Assembly: GCA_963770485.1 (NCBI GenBank)
Contig: CAVYPX010000016.1
Location: 186,001 to 250,000, forward strand
Direction of reading: 5' to 3'
DNA length: 64,000 nt
Source: CAVVEC01 sp963770485
GTDB lineage: Bacteria; Acidobacteriota; Terriglobia; Terriglobales; Acidobacteriaceae
Part shown: positions 8,392 through 17,512 of the stretch, piece by piece
Layout: each line of letters begins with the position of its first letter
How positions within the stretch are numbered: position 1 is the stretch's first letter
The notes under the pieces: generated by a model
The model's database searches: none
What the model was told of the DNA's origin: nothing
The model's input: the letters and a program-made list of their open reading frames with translations, nothing else
Program-made: the position numbers and the translations under genes

Positions 8392-8925
8392 ATGCAGGTG
8401 AAAAACGAAACTCGCAGTGGATTCACTGCGGAAATCAAGATCGTTCCGCTGTGGGCTTGGACGCTGGCGGCGATTGCATTCGTTGCCGCGCAGATTGTCT
8501 TCAATGGTGCGTCACTTTGGCACTCGGGCGCACCGCCGGCATGGTGTAGACCACTGCTTGGGCTACTGGCCGGGATGGGGGGGGGCTGTTTTCTGTTGCT
8601 CATCGGTTATATCAACCGCGACGCAAAACGCCGCGGCATGAGCCCTACACTTTGGACGATTGTGGCCGTTATTATTCCCAACGCTCTGGGTATCATTCTT
8701 TACTTCATCCTGCGGCAACCGCTGCGCAGCGCCTGCCCGAAATGCGGGTGCGCAATCCAGACCGGATTCAACTTCTGCCCCCGCTGCAGCTACAAACTGA
8801 GCCCGAGCTGTCCGCAGTGCCAGCGCGTGATCAGCGCGAGCGACGTGTATTGTCCGTACTGCGGAACTTCGCAGCGCAATCACGCCGCCCCGGTCTCCAG
8901 CGAGCCAACCAGCCTTCCTGGTTAA
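8392..8925 (+). CDS. Membrane protein with double zinc ribbon
   Basis: A 177-aa protein 31 bp after the anti-sigma gene, probably in the same operon. Two TM helices (about 17-38 and 50-70) and a third (about 85-105) precede a C-terminal double zinc ribbon with four CxxC knuckles (CPKC, CPRC, CPQC, CPYC; about 117-160). Such ribbons usually bind zinc structurally and mediate protein interaction. It may modulate the sigma/anti-sigma pair or belong to the stress regulon; this is inference from position. Confidence 0.75.
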   Translation: MQVKNETRSGFTAEIKIVPLWAWTLAAIAFVAAQIVFNGASLWHSGAPPAWCRPLLGLLAGMGGGCFLLLIGYINRDAKRRGMSPTLWTIVAVIIPNALGIILYFILRQPLRSACPKCGCAIQTGFNFCPRCSYKLSPSCPQCQRVISASDVYCPYCGTSQRNHAAPVSSEPTSLPG

Positions 8926-9038
8926 CGAGCTAGTATATTGCCGTTGGGAACGTGGTCTCACCGATTGAGCAAACCGCGAGCGCGCGCCAGACAGTGGTCA
9001 ATAATTTTGCTGAAGCACTGCGCAGGAGTCGAGACGCA

Positions 9039-9263
9039 TTATCCGCCCAGGCAGGTTGATTTCGCCGCCTCGGAAGGTTGATCTCCTTCGCGGTTTGGGC
9101 AAGAATTCTGGTGCAAGCACACGCGGCAATTTGGTTTGAAGGCTCGGCGGAGGACTACCAGTCCGATGATGCTGTAAACCCCAGCCACCACGTAAATAAG
9201 ATAGGAAGCGTGAACCATAACAGCGACATCTTTCAGTAAACCATTATACTCCAGGTCTCGCAT
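9039..9263 (-). CDS. Possible small membrane protein with C-terminal cysteines
   Basis: A 74-aa frame from ATG 9263 with one hydrophobic helix (about residues 15-38, ASYLIYVVAGVYSIIGLVVL) followed by a basic tail with CRVCLHQNSC. The frame stays open further upstream, but that part looks random. The ribosome-binding site is weak. I do not recognise it; it could be a real small membrane protein or chance. Confidence 0.35.
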   Translation of the reverse strand: MRDLEYNGLLKDVAVMVHASYLIYVVAGVYSIIGLVVLRRAFKPNCRVCLHQNSCPNREGDQPSEAAKSTCLGG

Positions 9264-9614
9264 CCAGTTCCCATGAACCTGATTGCCGCGCCCTTTCCTC
9301 GATTGCCCGGACGCGAGGAGGCGACCCAACCGCTCGGAAGCGTCCTGGTGAACCCTAAACTGTTCAAACGACAGCACATCTTCGGCCAGGACATCCAACA
9401 CTCCAGGGATGACACCGGGGGCGGAGCCTTGGCGTGGCGCCAAGGAGATACGTGCCGATGCCCATGCAGCACCCGCACCGAAGACAACTGGTCTGATTGC
9501 AGCACTGGAAGGGCGACCGCCGGCCGCAGCCGCTTAGCCGTGCTGAAAAAAGACGCAATCACAAAGGGACTTTTACTCATTGCGCGCAAAGCTGCGGCCG
9601 CAGCCGCCTGACCA
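9264..9614. other. Intergenic region containing an 8-bp perfect hairpin
   Basis: About 350 bp between the possible small membrane gene and the SET-domain gene. The only clear structure is a perfect stem at 9427-9445 (CCTTGGCG, loop TGG, CGCCAAGG). It could end transcription of the SET gene, which reads toward it. Frames in this stretch show no recognisable protein. Confidence 0.4.
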
Positions 9615-10130
9615 CTAGCCAGATGGAGAGGGCGGCACCATCTGCTGCGCCCGGCGCTCTAATTCCTCTTCACCGTACATGCTGCCGCGGCAATTCTTTG
9701 CTCCGCAAAAACACTGTTCCCGGTCCTCCGGGTTGCCGTCGTAAAGGTTGTAGTCGTAAGTAAGTTCCTCACCGGCCGTGATGTCCCGCATCGCAATAAT
9801 CCAGACGCGACCCTCGATCTCTTCCGCCTCACAATTGGGATCACAGCAGTGATTGATGAATGCAGCCACGCCTTCGCCATCGATCACATGCTTTCCATCC
9901 GTCAGACCGAACAGATAGGTGCGGCGATGATCGTCATAAAGTGCGTCCGCTTCTTCGACGGTGAGGCGCAGTCCGGTGTACTCCACAACATAACTGCCTT
10001 TTTTGATGGGCTGCAATGTATAGCAGCCTTCGGAGTCAATTTTCGAATGGCGAATGACGAGGTGGGGCGGACCAAACGTACTCTTTCGTTGATCACGATC
10101 TCGAGGTCTTTTCGGCGTGTCTTCCTTCAT
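9615..10130 (-). CDS. SET-domain protein lysine methyltransferase
   Basis: A 171-aa compact SET protein. Visible motifs: a basic N-terminus, GCYTLQPIKKGSYVVEYTG (start of SET), FINHCCDPNCEA (the NHxCxPNC knot, about residues 92-103), EELTYDYNL (catalytic Tyr region, about 121-129) and a post-SET cysteine cluster CFCGAKNCRG (about 139-148) expected to bind zinc with the SET cysteine. It should transfer methyl groups from S-adenosylmethionine to lysine in a protein. Bacterial SET proteins are patchily distributed and may act on ribosomal or DNA-binding proteins; the target is unknown. It is divergent from the phosphatase-TPR gene. Confidence 0.88.
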   Translation of the reverse strand: MKEDTPKRPRDRDQRKSTFGPPHLVIRHSKIDSEGCYTLQPIKKGSYVVEYTGLRLTVEEADALYDDHRRTYLFGLTDGKHVIDGEGVAAFINHCCDPNCEAEEIEGRVWIIAMRDITAGEELTYDYNLYDGNPEDREQCFCGAKNCRGSMYGEEELERRAQQMVPPSPSG

Positions 10131-10258
10131 GAAAGCGGGACCTTTCTCTTGTTTGGATTCGCGAGGAATCGGTGCGGCATTTTGAGCATTAGGCCGGCAG
10201 GCGCCACGCGCGATGCGGGCGCTGCCGATGATGTAGAATATGCTCCCCTGGGGATTTC

Positions 10259-12532
10259 ATGCCTGAATCTCTCGCCAAGAAAGTTCTGCTGATCGGCTGG
10301 GACGCGGCCGATTGGAAAGTCATCAACCCTCTGCTCGACCAGGGGCTCATGCCCACGCTGGATGATTTCGTCAATCACGGCGTGATGGGGAATCTGGCAA
10401 CGCTCCGGCCGATTCTCTCTCCGATGCTGTGGAACTCCATCGCCACCGGCAAACGGCCCGACAAACATGGCATCCACGGATTCATGGAACCCGATCCGCA
10501 TAGCGGAGGCGTACGGCCGGTCACCAGCACATCACGCAAGGTAAAAGCGATTTGGAATATTCTCACTCAGCGCGGATACAAGACCCACGTACTGGGCTGG
10601 TTCGCCGGCCATCCTGCCGAGCCGATCAACGGCATCTCGGTTTCTGATCTTTATCCGTACGCATCCGCTCCGCTCGACAAGGAGTGGCCATTGCCTCCGG
10701 GGGCGGTTTATCCCGAAAGCATGCGGGAAACGTTCGCCGAACTGCGCATGCATCCCGCCGAGGTCAGCGAAGCGGCAATCCTTCCCTGGATTCCGCGCGC
10801 TGCGGAGATCGATCAGGAGAAAGATAAAGGACTACAGTCATTCGCCAAAATCCTAGCCGAAAACTGCTCCATCCACAACGCCGCCACTTGGATCCTGCAG
10901 AATGAGCCGTGGGATTTCTTGGCGGTTTATTACAACGGGATCGATCACTTCTGCCACGGCTTCATGCACTACCATCCTCCGCGCATGGAGGGAATTCCGG
11001 AAGATAAGTTCGAGATTTACAAAGACGTGGTCAACGGCGGCTACCGATTTCACGACATGATGCTGGAAACGTTGCTGCAACTGGCTGGACCGGAAGCGAC
11101 TGTATTGCTGGTTTCCGACCATGGTTTCCATTCCGACCACTTGCGGCCGCGGGGTATCCCGGCGGAGCCCGCAGGCCCAGCCGTGCAACATCGGCCGTTC
11201 GGAATCGTCTGTATGAAGGGGCCGCACATCCAGCAGGACGAACGCATCTACGGCGCAACTCTGCTGGACGTCACGCCCACAATCCTGACATTGTTCGGGC
11301 TGCCGGTGGGCGAGGACATGGATGGCCGGGTACTGGTACAGGCTTTCGAAAAGCCGCCGGAAATTACGCGCATCCCCAGTTGGGAGAGTGAGCCCGGGGA
11401 ATGCGGCATGCACCCCGCCGATTTGCGTATGGATCCGGCCGCCGCCCAGGCCGTGCTGCAGCAATTTGTGGCCCTGGGATATATTCAGGCTCCAAGTGAG
11501 AATCAGGCGAAGGCAGTTGAGATGGCAGTGCGCGAGCAAAATTACAACCTCTCGCGCGTGTATCTGGATTCGGGGAACTATCATCAGGCGTTGCCGATAC
11601 TCGAAGAGCTGGTGAACAAGTATCCGGACGAGATTCGCTTTCAACAGCACCTCGCCCATTGTTACTTGGCTCTCGGGCGGCGGGCGGAAGCCAAGGTCAT
11701 TTTGGAGAAGTTAATTGTTTACGAACCCCCCAAAAAACCTGCCCCGGCTGGAAACAACGGCGGTGCAGCGGCTGCGCAGGGGGATGGAGAACCTCCGACT
11801 GACGAAGCGCAGATAGCCGATCAAGAGCCTTTGCCTGCCGAACTGCAGTTGGCCCTGGAGTCCGCCGCCGTGGCCGAACCGCCTCCGCCGGCGGAACTAC
11901 CGCCCGAATCCGCTGCAGCGCCTCCGCCGCCAGCCGACCTGCATCAACCGCCTGCCGAAGACGGCTCGCCGGCCGCCGACAAGACGCCCAGGCCGCGCCC
12001 CTGGGCGGATCTGCTGATGGGCATCATTCACTTTGAAGAAGGAAACATGGACGATGCGTTGGCCTGCCTGCTGAAAGCGGAGCAATCCGACCCGCGCCTG
12101 CCGAACTTGCATCTGCGCATCGGTGAAACCTATCTGCGGCGGAAGCGCATCGACGATGCGGAACGTGCGTTTCAGCAGGCTCTCGAGATTGATGGCGACA
12201 GTCCCGAAGCGCACCTGGGTCTGGCCATGGTGCGCCTGCGTCAGCGCCGCAATGAAGAAGCAGCGGAGCAGGCTCTGCTGGCTGTAGGCTTGCAGCATTT
12301 CCTTCCCTTGGGCCATTTCTATCTGGGGGTGGCGCTGGCGCGACTCGGGCATCGTCATCGCGCTACGCTGGCATTTGAGACCGCCGTGGGAATGCTCCCC
12401 GGTCTTCTCGCGGCTCACCGCTGGTTGGGAGCCTTGTACAGCCAACCCGGAGGCGATCTGGAAAAGGCCATGCAGCATCGCAATCTTTACGTCCAACTCA
12501 GCCAGCAGCGCAAGGCTCGGGTGCAAGCCTGA
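10259..12532 (+). CDS. Alkaline phosphatase-fold (phosphodiesterase/pyrophosphatase type) protein fused to TPR repeats
   Basis: A 757-aa two-part protein. Residues 6-370 form a type I phosphodiesterase/nucleotide pyrophosphatase-like domain: LLIGWDAADW (metal Asp near 13), SPMLWNSIATGKRPDKHGIHG (nucleophile region near 60), DHFCHGF and VSDHGFHSD (metal His/Asp). TPR-like repeats start near 420, are interrupted by a Pro/Ala-rich linker (about 490-582), and continue to about 740. There is no signal peptide, so it should be cytoplasmic. Substrate unknown; TPRs suggest it works in a complex. The start ATG is at the end of a clean intergenic region divergent from the SET gene. Confidence 0.85.
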   Translation: MPESLAKKVLLIGWDAADWKVINPLLDQGLMPTLDDFVNHGVMGNLATLRPILSPMLWNSIATGKRPDKHGIHGFMEPDPHSGGVRPVTSTSRKVKAIWNILTQRGYKTHVLGWFAGHPAEPINGISVSDLYPYASAPLDKEWPLPPGAVYPESMRETFAELRMHPAEVSEAAILPWIPRAAEIDQEKDKGLQSFAKILAENCSIHNAATWILQNEPWDFLAVYYNGIDHFCHGFMHYHPPRMEGIPEDKFEIYKDVVNGGYRFHDMMLETLLQLAGPEATVLLVSDHGFHSDHLRPRGIPAEPAGPAVQHRPFGIVCMKGPHIQQDERIYGATLLDVTPTILTLFGLPVGEDMDGRVLVQAFEKPPEITRIPSWESEPGECGMHPADLRMDPAAAQAVLQQFVALGYIQAPSENQAKAVEMAVREQNYNLSRVYLDSGNYHQALPILEELVNKYPDEIRFQQHLAHCYLALGRRAEAKVILEKLIVYEPPKKPAPAGNNGGAAAAQGDGEPPTDEAQIADQEPLPAELQLALESAAVAEPPPPAELPPESAAAPPPPADLHQPPAEDGSPAADKTPRPRPWADLLMGIIHFEEGNMDDALACLLKAEQSDPRLPNLHLRIGETYLRRKRIDDAERAFQQALEIDGDSPEAHLGLAMVRLRQRRNEEAAEQALLAVGLQHFLPLGHFYLGVALARLGHRHRATLAFETAVGMLPGLLAAHRWLGALYSQPGGDLEKAMQHRNLYVQLSQQRKARVQA

Positions 12533-12584
12533 TCAATTTCAACAGGCCGTCCCATCGCGATCTCGGATTAAGTCGGTGTAGGCG

Positions 12585-12600
12585 CGGGCGTCCGCGCCCG
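12585..12600. repeat. GC-rich palindrome downstream of the phosphatase-TPR gene
   Basis: CGGGCG-TCCG-CGCCCG stem-loop within a GGCGCGGGCGTCCGCGCCCG run, 53 bp beyond the stop. It may be a REP-type intergenic palindrome or a terminator. The rest of 12533-12762 shows no gene; GAAGGAGAA just before 12763 is the ribosome-binding site of the next gene. Confidence 0.45.
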
Positions 12601-12762
12601 GGCGAAGTATGGGATTGACGGCGAGTGCAAGACTTTTCATCTTGACGCGCGGATCGGGCAGAACGATAATTCACTCCCAGACGGTCTCCCTCCTTTCAGC
12701 AGCGAGATAAGCGAGATAGTTGTCTGTGTTGTGAAATCCCATCAAGATCGCGAAGGAGAACT

Positions 12763-13491
12763 ATGATCCAATCTAATTCGCAGAGCGACGCAACTCGAGA
12801 GCGAACCGTCGCCCGACTGGGCGCCAAACTGGACAAAAATCTTCTGGCCTACGCAACCGCAGCCACTGCAGCCGGAGTGGGAGTCCTGGCGTGGACACAG
12901 CCGGCAGAAGCCAAGATTGTTTACACCAAGGCAAACATACCCATTACAGTGAACGGCGGCTCCATACCGTTGGATCTGAACAACGACGGCATCCCAGACT
13001 TCGGGTTTTCCAACACCTACAGTTTCGGCGCAGTCCGGAAAGGTGAGGGATTCCACCGCGGAGGAGTGGCGGTGTCCCCGGCACAAAAGAGCAACGCGAT
13101 TTTGGAGGTCACAAGTCATAGCCAATCGTGTGCGGCTGCGTTAGCAAAAGGGGTCCGGGTCGGGCGCAAGGGACCGTTTGCGGCGAAGGCTCTTGTTATG
13201 GCGGCGAGCTGGGGAAGTTATACGAACGGCGGCAGCGCTTACGGCCCCTGGCTGGGAGTACAGCAGGCTTACCTCGGCCTGAAGTTTGCCATTCATGGAA
13301 AAATGCACTTCGGTTGGGCGCGCATTACGTGGAACGGGATAGGAGCAACAGAGTACATCAGCGGTTACGCCTACGAAACAGTTCCGAACAAGCCCATCCT
13401 TACGGGTAAGACGAGGGGCCCGGCTAGCCTTGGCGCGTTAGCGAATGGCGCCGGTGCTCTAGGAACCTGGCGAAGCAGCGAGGCGCACTGA
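12763..13491 (+). CDS. Exported protein with DxNxDG motif, unknown function
   Basis: A 242-aa protein with an AAGGAGAA ribosome-binding site. After a polar N-terminus it has a hydrophobic stretch (about 28-50, LLAYATAATAAGVGVLAW) ending in TQPAEAKI, typical of an export signal. A calcium-loop-like LDLNNDGIPDFGF follows near residues 66-78. The C-terminal half contains GWARITWNG and is Gly/Ala-rich at the end. Similar proteins recur in Acidobacteria in my recollection, but their function is not known. The next gene starts 10 bp after the stop, so the two are probably co-transcribed. Confidence 0.7.
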   Translation: MIQSNSQSDATRERTVARLGAKLDKNLLAYATAATAAGVGVLAWTQPAEAKIVYTKANIPITVNGGSIPLDLNNDGIPDFGFSNTYSFGAVRKGEGFHRGGVAVSPAQKSNAILEVTSHSQSCAAALAKGVRVGRKGPFAAKALVMAASWGSYTNGGSAYGPWLGVQQAYLGLKFAIHGKMHFGWARITWNGIGATEYISGYAYETVPNKPILTGKTRGPASLGALANGAGALGTWRSSEAH

Positions 13492-13501
13492 CGCTCATCC
13501 T

Positions 13502-14065
13502 GTGATCACGATCGTTTCAGGCTTGCCGCGCTCCGGCACCTCGCTCATGATGCAGATGCTTGTAGCGGGCGGTCTGCCTGCGCTGGCCGATGGGGAACGC
13601 AAGCCCGACGACGACAATCCCCGCGGATACTACGAGTGGGAACGAATCAAACTCCTGCCGCAGAAGCCAGACCTCATCGCGGAAGCGGAAGACAAAGTTG
13701 TAAAGGTCATCTCGCAATTGCTATTCGCGCTTCCAGCCGGGCGCCACTATCAGATTGTTTTTATGGAACGCCCGCTGCCGGAAGTGATTGCCTCGCAGGC
13801 TGAAATGATCCGGCGCAGAGGGACCTCCGGCGCCGCGTTACCACCGGCAGCGCTGATCGCGGGATTAAGCGCTCATTTGAATCAAGTGAACGCCTGGCTC
13901 AAGAGCAGGCCCAATATTCCAGTCTGTCGCGTGGGATATCACGAGGTGTTGCACGAGCCGCTTCGTGCTTCAGAGAACATCCAGGGTTTCCTGGGCTGCA
14001 CTTTGGATCTGGGAGCCATGGCTCGGCAAGTAGATTCCTCGCTCTACCGCCAGCGCTCTGCCTGA
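13502..14065 (+). CDS. Sulfotransferase-like P-loop protein
   Basis: A 187-aa protein starting with GTG. The N-terminus ITIVSGLPRSGTSLMMQML contains the 5'-PSB loop that binds the phosphosulfate of PAPS in sulfotransferases; a later VFMERPLPEVIASQAEM and VCRVGYHEVLHEP fit the 3'-PB region and following core. It is shorter than typical sulfotransferases (250-300 aa), so acceptor specificity elements are reduced. A sulfotransferase or related nucleotide-binding role is likely, not proven. It is convergent with the kinase gene. Confidence 0.75.
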   Translation: MITIVSGLPRSGTSLMMQMLVAGGLPALADGERKPDDDNPRGYYEWERIKLLPQKPDLIAEAEDKVVKVISQLLFALPAGRHYQIVFMERPLPEVIASQAEMIRRRGTSGAALPPAALIAGLSAHLNQVNAWLKSRPNIPVCRVGYHEVLHEPLRASENIQGFLGCTLDLGAMARQVDSSLYRQRSA

Positions 14066-14077
14066 ATCTCTCTCCGC

Positions 14078-15790
14078 TTACCGCCCGAGAAACTTTTCCA
14101 GCGTTGCGAGTTCAGCCTCCGCAAGATCGGAATACTTCTTGGCGTTCTTGGTGTCCTGATTTTGCAATGCCTGCTGAGCCTTGGCCAGGTGCGTCTTCAT
14201 GAGTTCCTGGGTGGAGGCGATGTCGCCGCGAAGCCCGTATCCTTGCGCGCTCTGTTGCCGCTGCAGAGTGTCCAGGCTGCTGTTGACCGCGCCGGCGCGG
14301 CTGGAAAGCTGATCCACCTGCTGTTCCAATTCATCCAACTGAGCCTGTTTGGCGGCCTGCGCCTGGGCCGCGGCGCGGGCCGCAGCCTGACTGGCTGCCG
14401 CACTCGTCCGGTTCCCGGCATTCACCACCGCGCCGTCTGAGCTGGAAGGGGCAGGTGGAGCCCCCGTCGAATTCGCCCCGGCATCGTTTGCGCCGACCGG
14501 GGGCAGGACTCCCTGGTCGGTTGGGTTCGCCGCGAGATTTGCGCCGTCTGCGCCTTGCGGGGCAGCCGTGGGATTCGCCTGCGCGTTAGACGTATCAGTT
14601 CCTGCAGGATTGGCCACGGCCGGCGCAACAGCCGGAGTTTGCTGTTGGCTGGAGCTTGATTGCTCGCTCGCGCCGGTCTTGCTCTTGCGCGGGATGTAGA
14701 TCCCGGCCGCCACGAGCACGACCAGTACCAGCGCTGCTCCCAGCGTCATGTACAGACCCCGATGTCCGCCGGGTTTCGGGGAAACCTGCATGACGCTGGG
14801 CGCCGGTTGCGCTTGCGCCTGCGGGGGCGGAGGTGCGGGGGTTTGCATGGTCGCCGTGGGCAGGTCATGGATCGAGCCTGGCACCGCAGTCGCTTGCGGA
14901 GGCGCTGCGGCGACCGGCGGGCTAATCTGTACTGCGGTCGCAGTCTGGGCTGCACGGCTCGCCGCGGGCAGAGCTCCCCGGACACTATTCAACGCGTTGC
15001 GAAAAGCATCCGCTGACTGGAGGCGCTGGGCGGGCTCTTTGGCTATGGCCAGCAGGATGATCTCGTTCAGCGCTGGCGGCAGATCGGATCGCACTTCGAT
15101 CGGCGGTTTGGGAGGCTGCTGCAGATGAGCTGCCATAAGGGAATAGTCGCTGTCCGCCTGGAACGGCCGCGCTCCCGTGACCATCTCATAGAGCGAAACC
15201 CCGACCGAGTACAGATCGGAACGCGCATCGGTGGGCTGACCTTTTACCTGCTCGGGCGACATGTAGTAGAGCGAACCCATGGTTGTGCCCGTTTTCGTCA
15301 GGCCGGGTTCATTGCCGGAGCGCGCAATGCCGAAATCCATCAGCTTCACCACTCCGGCTGGCGTCAGCATCATATTGGCGGGCTTGATGTCGCGATGGAT
15401 CACGTTTTGTTTGTGAGCATAGCTCAGAGCGCTCAGCACCTGGTCGATGTAGTTCAAAGCATCCACCACAGGTATCGGACCGCCCTCCAGACGCGTGGCC
15501 AGTGTCACGCCCTCCACGTACTCCATAACCATCACTAACTGGTTGTCCAGCGTGAGCGCCGTGCGGAGCGCGGCAATATTGGGATGGTTGAGCGTGGCCA
15601 GAACCTTGATCTCCCGCGAAAAACGGTCCGCCAGATCCTGCCGTCCCGCCAGGTCGGGAAGGAGAATCTTCATGGCCTCGACGCGGTCAGAGATTACATT
15701 CCGCACCTTAAAGACCTTGCCCATCCCGCCACTGCCCAGGACGCCAAGAATTTCGTAGTCTCCAATTCGCTTACCAGTTTCTTCACTCAT
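14078..15790 (-). CDS. Transmembrane Ser/Thr protein kinase (PknB type)
   Basis: A 570-aa Hanks-type kinase. Kinase domain about 13-275: Gly-rich loop LGSGGMGKV (18-26), catalytic Lys in EAMKIL (K41), HRD (132-134) in VIHRDIKPANMML, DFG (152-154) and an activation loop with TKTGTTMGSLYYMSPE. A Pro/Ala-rich juxtamembrane region precedes one TM helix (about 347-366). The extracytoplasmic part is Ala/Asn-rich then forms a predicted coiled coil (about 470-565), with no PASTA repeats. It likely senses an envelope state and phosphorylates cytoplasmic proteins. The CsgG-like gene lies upstream in the same direction. Confidence 0.92.
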   Translation of the reverse strand: MSEETGKRIGDYEILGVLGSGGMGKVFKVRNVISDRVEAMKILLPDLAGRQDLADRFSREIKVLATLNHPNIAALRTALTLDNQLVMVMEYVEGVTLATRLEGGPIPVVDALNYIDQVLSALSYAHKQNVIHRDIKPANMMLTPAGVVKLMDFGIARSGNEPGLTKTGTTMGSLYYMSPEQVKGQPTDARSDLYSVGVSLYEMVTGARPFQADSDYSLMAAHLQQPPKPPIEVRSDLPPALNEIILLAIAKEPAQRLQSADAFRNALNSVRGALPAASRAAQTATAVQISPPVAAAPPQATAVPGSIHDLPTATMQTPAPPPPQAQAQPAPSVMQVSPKPGGHRGLYMTLGAALVLVVLVAAGIYIPRKSKTGASEQSSSSQQQTPAVAPAVANPAGTDTSNAQANPTAAPQGADGANLAANPTDQGVLPPVGANDAGANSTGAPPAPSSSDGAVVNAGNRTSAAASQAAARAAAQAQAAKQAQLDELEQQVDQLSSRAGAVNSSLDTLQRQQSAQGYGLRGDIASTQELMKTHLAKAQQALQNQDTKNAKKYSDLAEAELATLEKFLGR

Positions 15791-15901
15791 AGCAAGACTC
15801 CCTTGACCCTACTCGCTGACTTCGCAAGTGAGCACATTTGTCCTGTGGTTCCAGGCGTTGCCGAACACGTCTCAGCGTGGAAGCTGCAAATACCACGCAG
15901 A

Positions 15902-16948
15902 CTACTGGCTCTTGGCCGCGTCCCCGACCTTGGCTGGGGAGCTGCCCGCATAGTTCGCCGTAGCCGATTGCTCATCCACGTCGGTGATGGTGGCCGTGCC
16001 CATCTTGTTGGTAATCGTCCTGAGCACTTTTCCGGTGGTTGGATCTTTCACCGTCTTGATGGGGCGGCTAATGTCCACCGTGTCCCCAACCTTCACGCCG
16101 TCTTTTCTGCCGATATTAAGTACTAACGTGCTGCCGGTGACATCGGCGACCAGGCCGTTGAATTCGATCTTGCGCGTCGGCAGCGCTTCGGCCTTATCAT
16201 CAAGCTGCTGGCCCATGGAGTCGACGGCCTTATGTACGGCTTCGCCGAGTATGGTGTCGCCAAAATTCGCGCTGCCCATGTCAAACGCGCCACCGCCGCC
16301 GCTGCCACCGCCACCCCCCGCGCCCACTAAGGAGGTTCCGGAACGGGTCGACTCTCCCGTGCCGGTCACAGCGGCTAGAATCTCGGCCGTGGTTGTATCC
16401 ACCAAACGGCACGTAACCCCCACCACCGCCTTGGCTTTTTTGCTCGAGACCCCGCCTAAACCGAACTTGCTGCCGTAACCGCCAAACCCGCCGCCTCCCA
16501 CTGTCGTGTTCTTGTCGTCCCGGCCAAACTGGGTAATGGTACCCGTAATGATGGCGTCCACTCCGAGAATACGGCCGATCTTGGCGGCGGTGCTGGAGTC
16601 GGCGCGGTCACTATTGGAAAAATTCTGCTCGCCCAGCACCTTATCCAGGGCATTGCGCTCGATGACCGAGTACTTGCCGTCCTGAACCAGTTTCTGGACG
16701 AGCAGGTCGGAAATGCCTTTCCCCACATCCTGGTTGGATCCAAAAATGGCGGCCACCGAACTCTGGACCGTGCCATAGTCAAAACTGAGCACAGCCACGC
16801 GCTTCTTCTGTTGCGCCACGCTCGCCGAAACCAAAGCGCAAACCAGAACGCACACCATGCAGGAAGTGCGAAACAGATCTGCTGTTCGAAAAGGTCCGAA
16901 ATCATTCGGACTCGCAACCGGATTGCGAGCCGCGTTCTTGGTCGCCAT
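15902..16948 (-). CDS. CsgG/HfaB-like secreted or outer-membrane-associated protein
   Basis: A 348-aa protein. An unusually long N-terminus ends in a signal sequence (about 29-45, ...SASVAQQ), so the mature protein is periplasmic or surface-associated. The core matches the CsgG family: KRVAVLSFDYGTV, then LLVQKLVQDGKYSVIERNALDKVL, and GVDAIITGTITQFGRD. Two Gly-rich insertions (about 150-165 and 210-220) break the core. The C-terminal FNGLVADVTGSTLVLNIG and GVKVGDTVDI segment resembles a FlgT-type C-domain. No lipobox cysteine is visible, unlike true CsgG, so a pore role is uncertain. The kinase gene follows after about 110 bp. Confidence 0.8.
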   Translation of the reverse strand: MATKNAARNPVASPNDFGPFRTADLFRTSCMVCVLVCALVSASVAQQKKRVAVLSFDYGTVQSSVAAIFGSNQDVGKGISDLLVQKLVQDGKYSVIERNALDKVLGEQNFSNSDRADSSTAAKIGRILGVDAIITGTITQFGRDDKNTTVGGGGFGGYGSKFGLGGVSSKKAKAVVGVTCRLVDTTTAEILAAVTGTGESTRSGTSLVGAGGGGGSGGGGAFDMGSANFGDTILGEAVHKAVDSMGQQLDDKAEALPTRKIEFNGLVADVTGSTLVLNIGRKDGVKVGDTVDISRPIKTVKDPTTGKVLRTITNKMGTATITDVDEQSATANYAGSSPAKVGDAAKSQ

Positions 16949-17278
16949 GGGGCCTCCTGTCAGGACTCAAATTTCACGCGCAAAACGTGCGGGCAATTTT
17001 ACCGCAAATCGGCCTTAAATGCGGAATGAACTTGCAGATTCCAGGCCGTCGGCTGAGCCTAATATGGTGCTGCGGTTGCAGCCGGTGAGCCAGGCGTTCC
17101 CGTCCTTAAGTCTTGCCAGCCAAGGACCGCGCCGACAGAAGAATTTCCGATTTTCCCTATGCAAACTATGAGTTGGACAGCGAAACCGTCTGCCCATACC
17201 ATTCGATTGGCGGCGTGGGCGTTTCTGCATAACCCACCCAGCATGAAGATGCTGCAACCGATTGGAAAGGGAGCTGCT
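16949..17278. other. Intergenic region, no gene recognised
   Basis: About 330 bp between the CsgG-like gene start and the next possible plus-strand frame. It should contain the CsgG-like gene's promoter; GGAGGCCCC-type sequence just upstream of 16948 is its ribosome-binding site. No repeat or RNA structure was recognised. Confidence 0.4.
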
Positions 17279-17512
17279 ATGTCTTACTCGGACGCGATCG
17301 AATCACGAATTGGGACCAGGGCCGGTCGCCGGCCCGTCTTTGCTTCCCATGAGTTGGCGTGTGAGCACAGCCTGGAGCTCTGGATTGTGGTCCAGCACCT
17401 GGTCGAAGAGGCAGACAACGAAGCCAATATGGTTGCCGGCGCCTCAGACATTACCGGAGCATCTTCGCCGCGCCGCAAGCCTTCTGGAAGCGAAAACCTC
17501 TGTTGCGAATGA
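17279..17512 (+). CDS. Possible small hypothetical protein
   Basis: A 77-codon frame from ATG 17279 behind a GAAAGGGAG ribosome-binding site. The translation is mixed, with HELACEHSLELWIVVQHLVEEADNEANM in the middle looking like a real amphipathic helix region, and a Ser/Arg-rich end. No family recognised. It could be spurious. Confidence 0.3.
   Translation: MSYSDAIESRIGTRAGRRPVFASHELACEHSLELWIVVQHLVEEADNEANMVAGASDITGASSPRRKPSGSENLCCE

Noticed and set aside
9273..9611. 112-codon plus-strand frame between the small membrane gene and the SET gene
   Set aside because: It ends in a poly-Ala run from GC-rich DNA and has no recognisable features or upstream site.
12585..12600. GC palindrome considered as part of a structured RNA or tRNA
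   Set aside because: Only a short stem, no cloverleaf or conserved bases.
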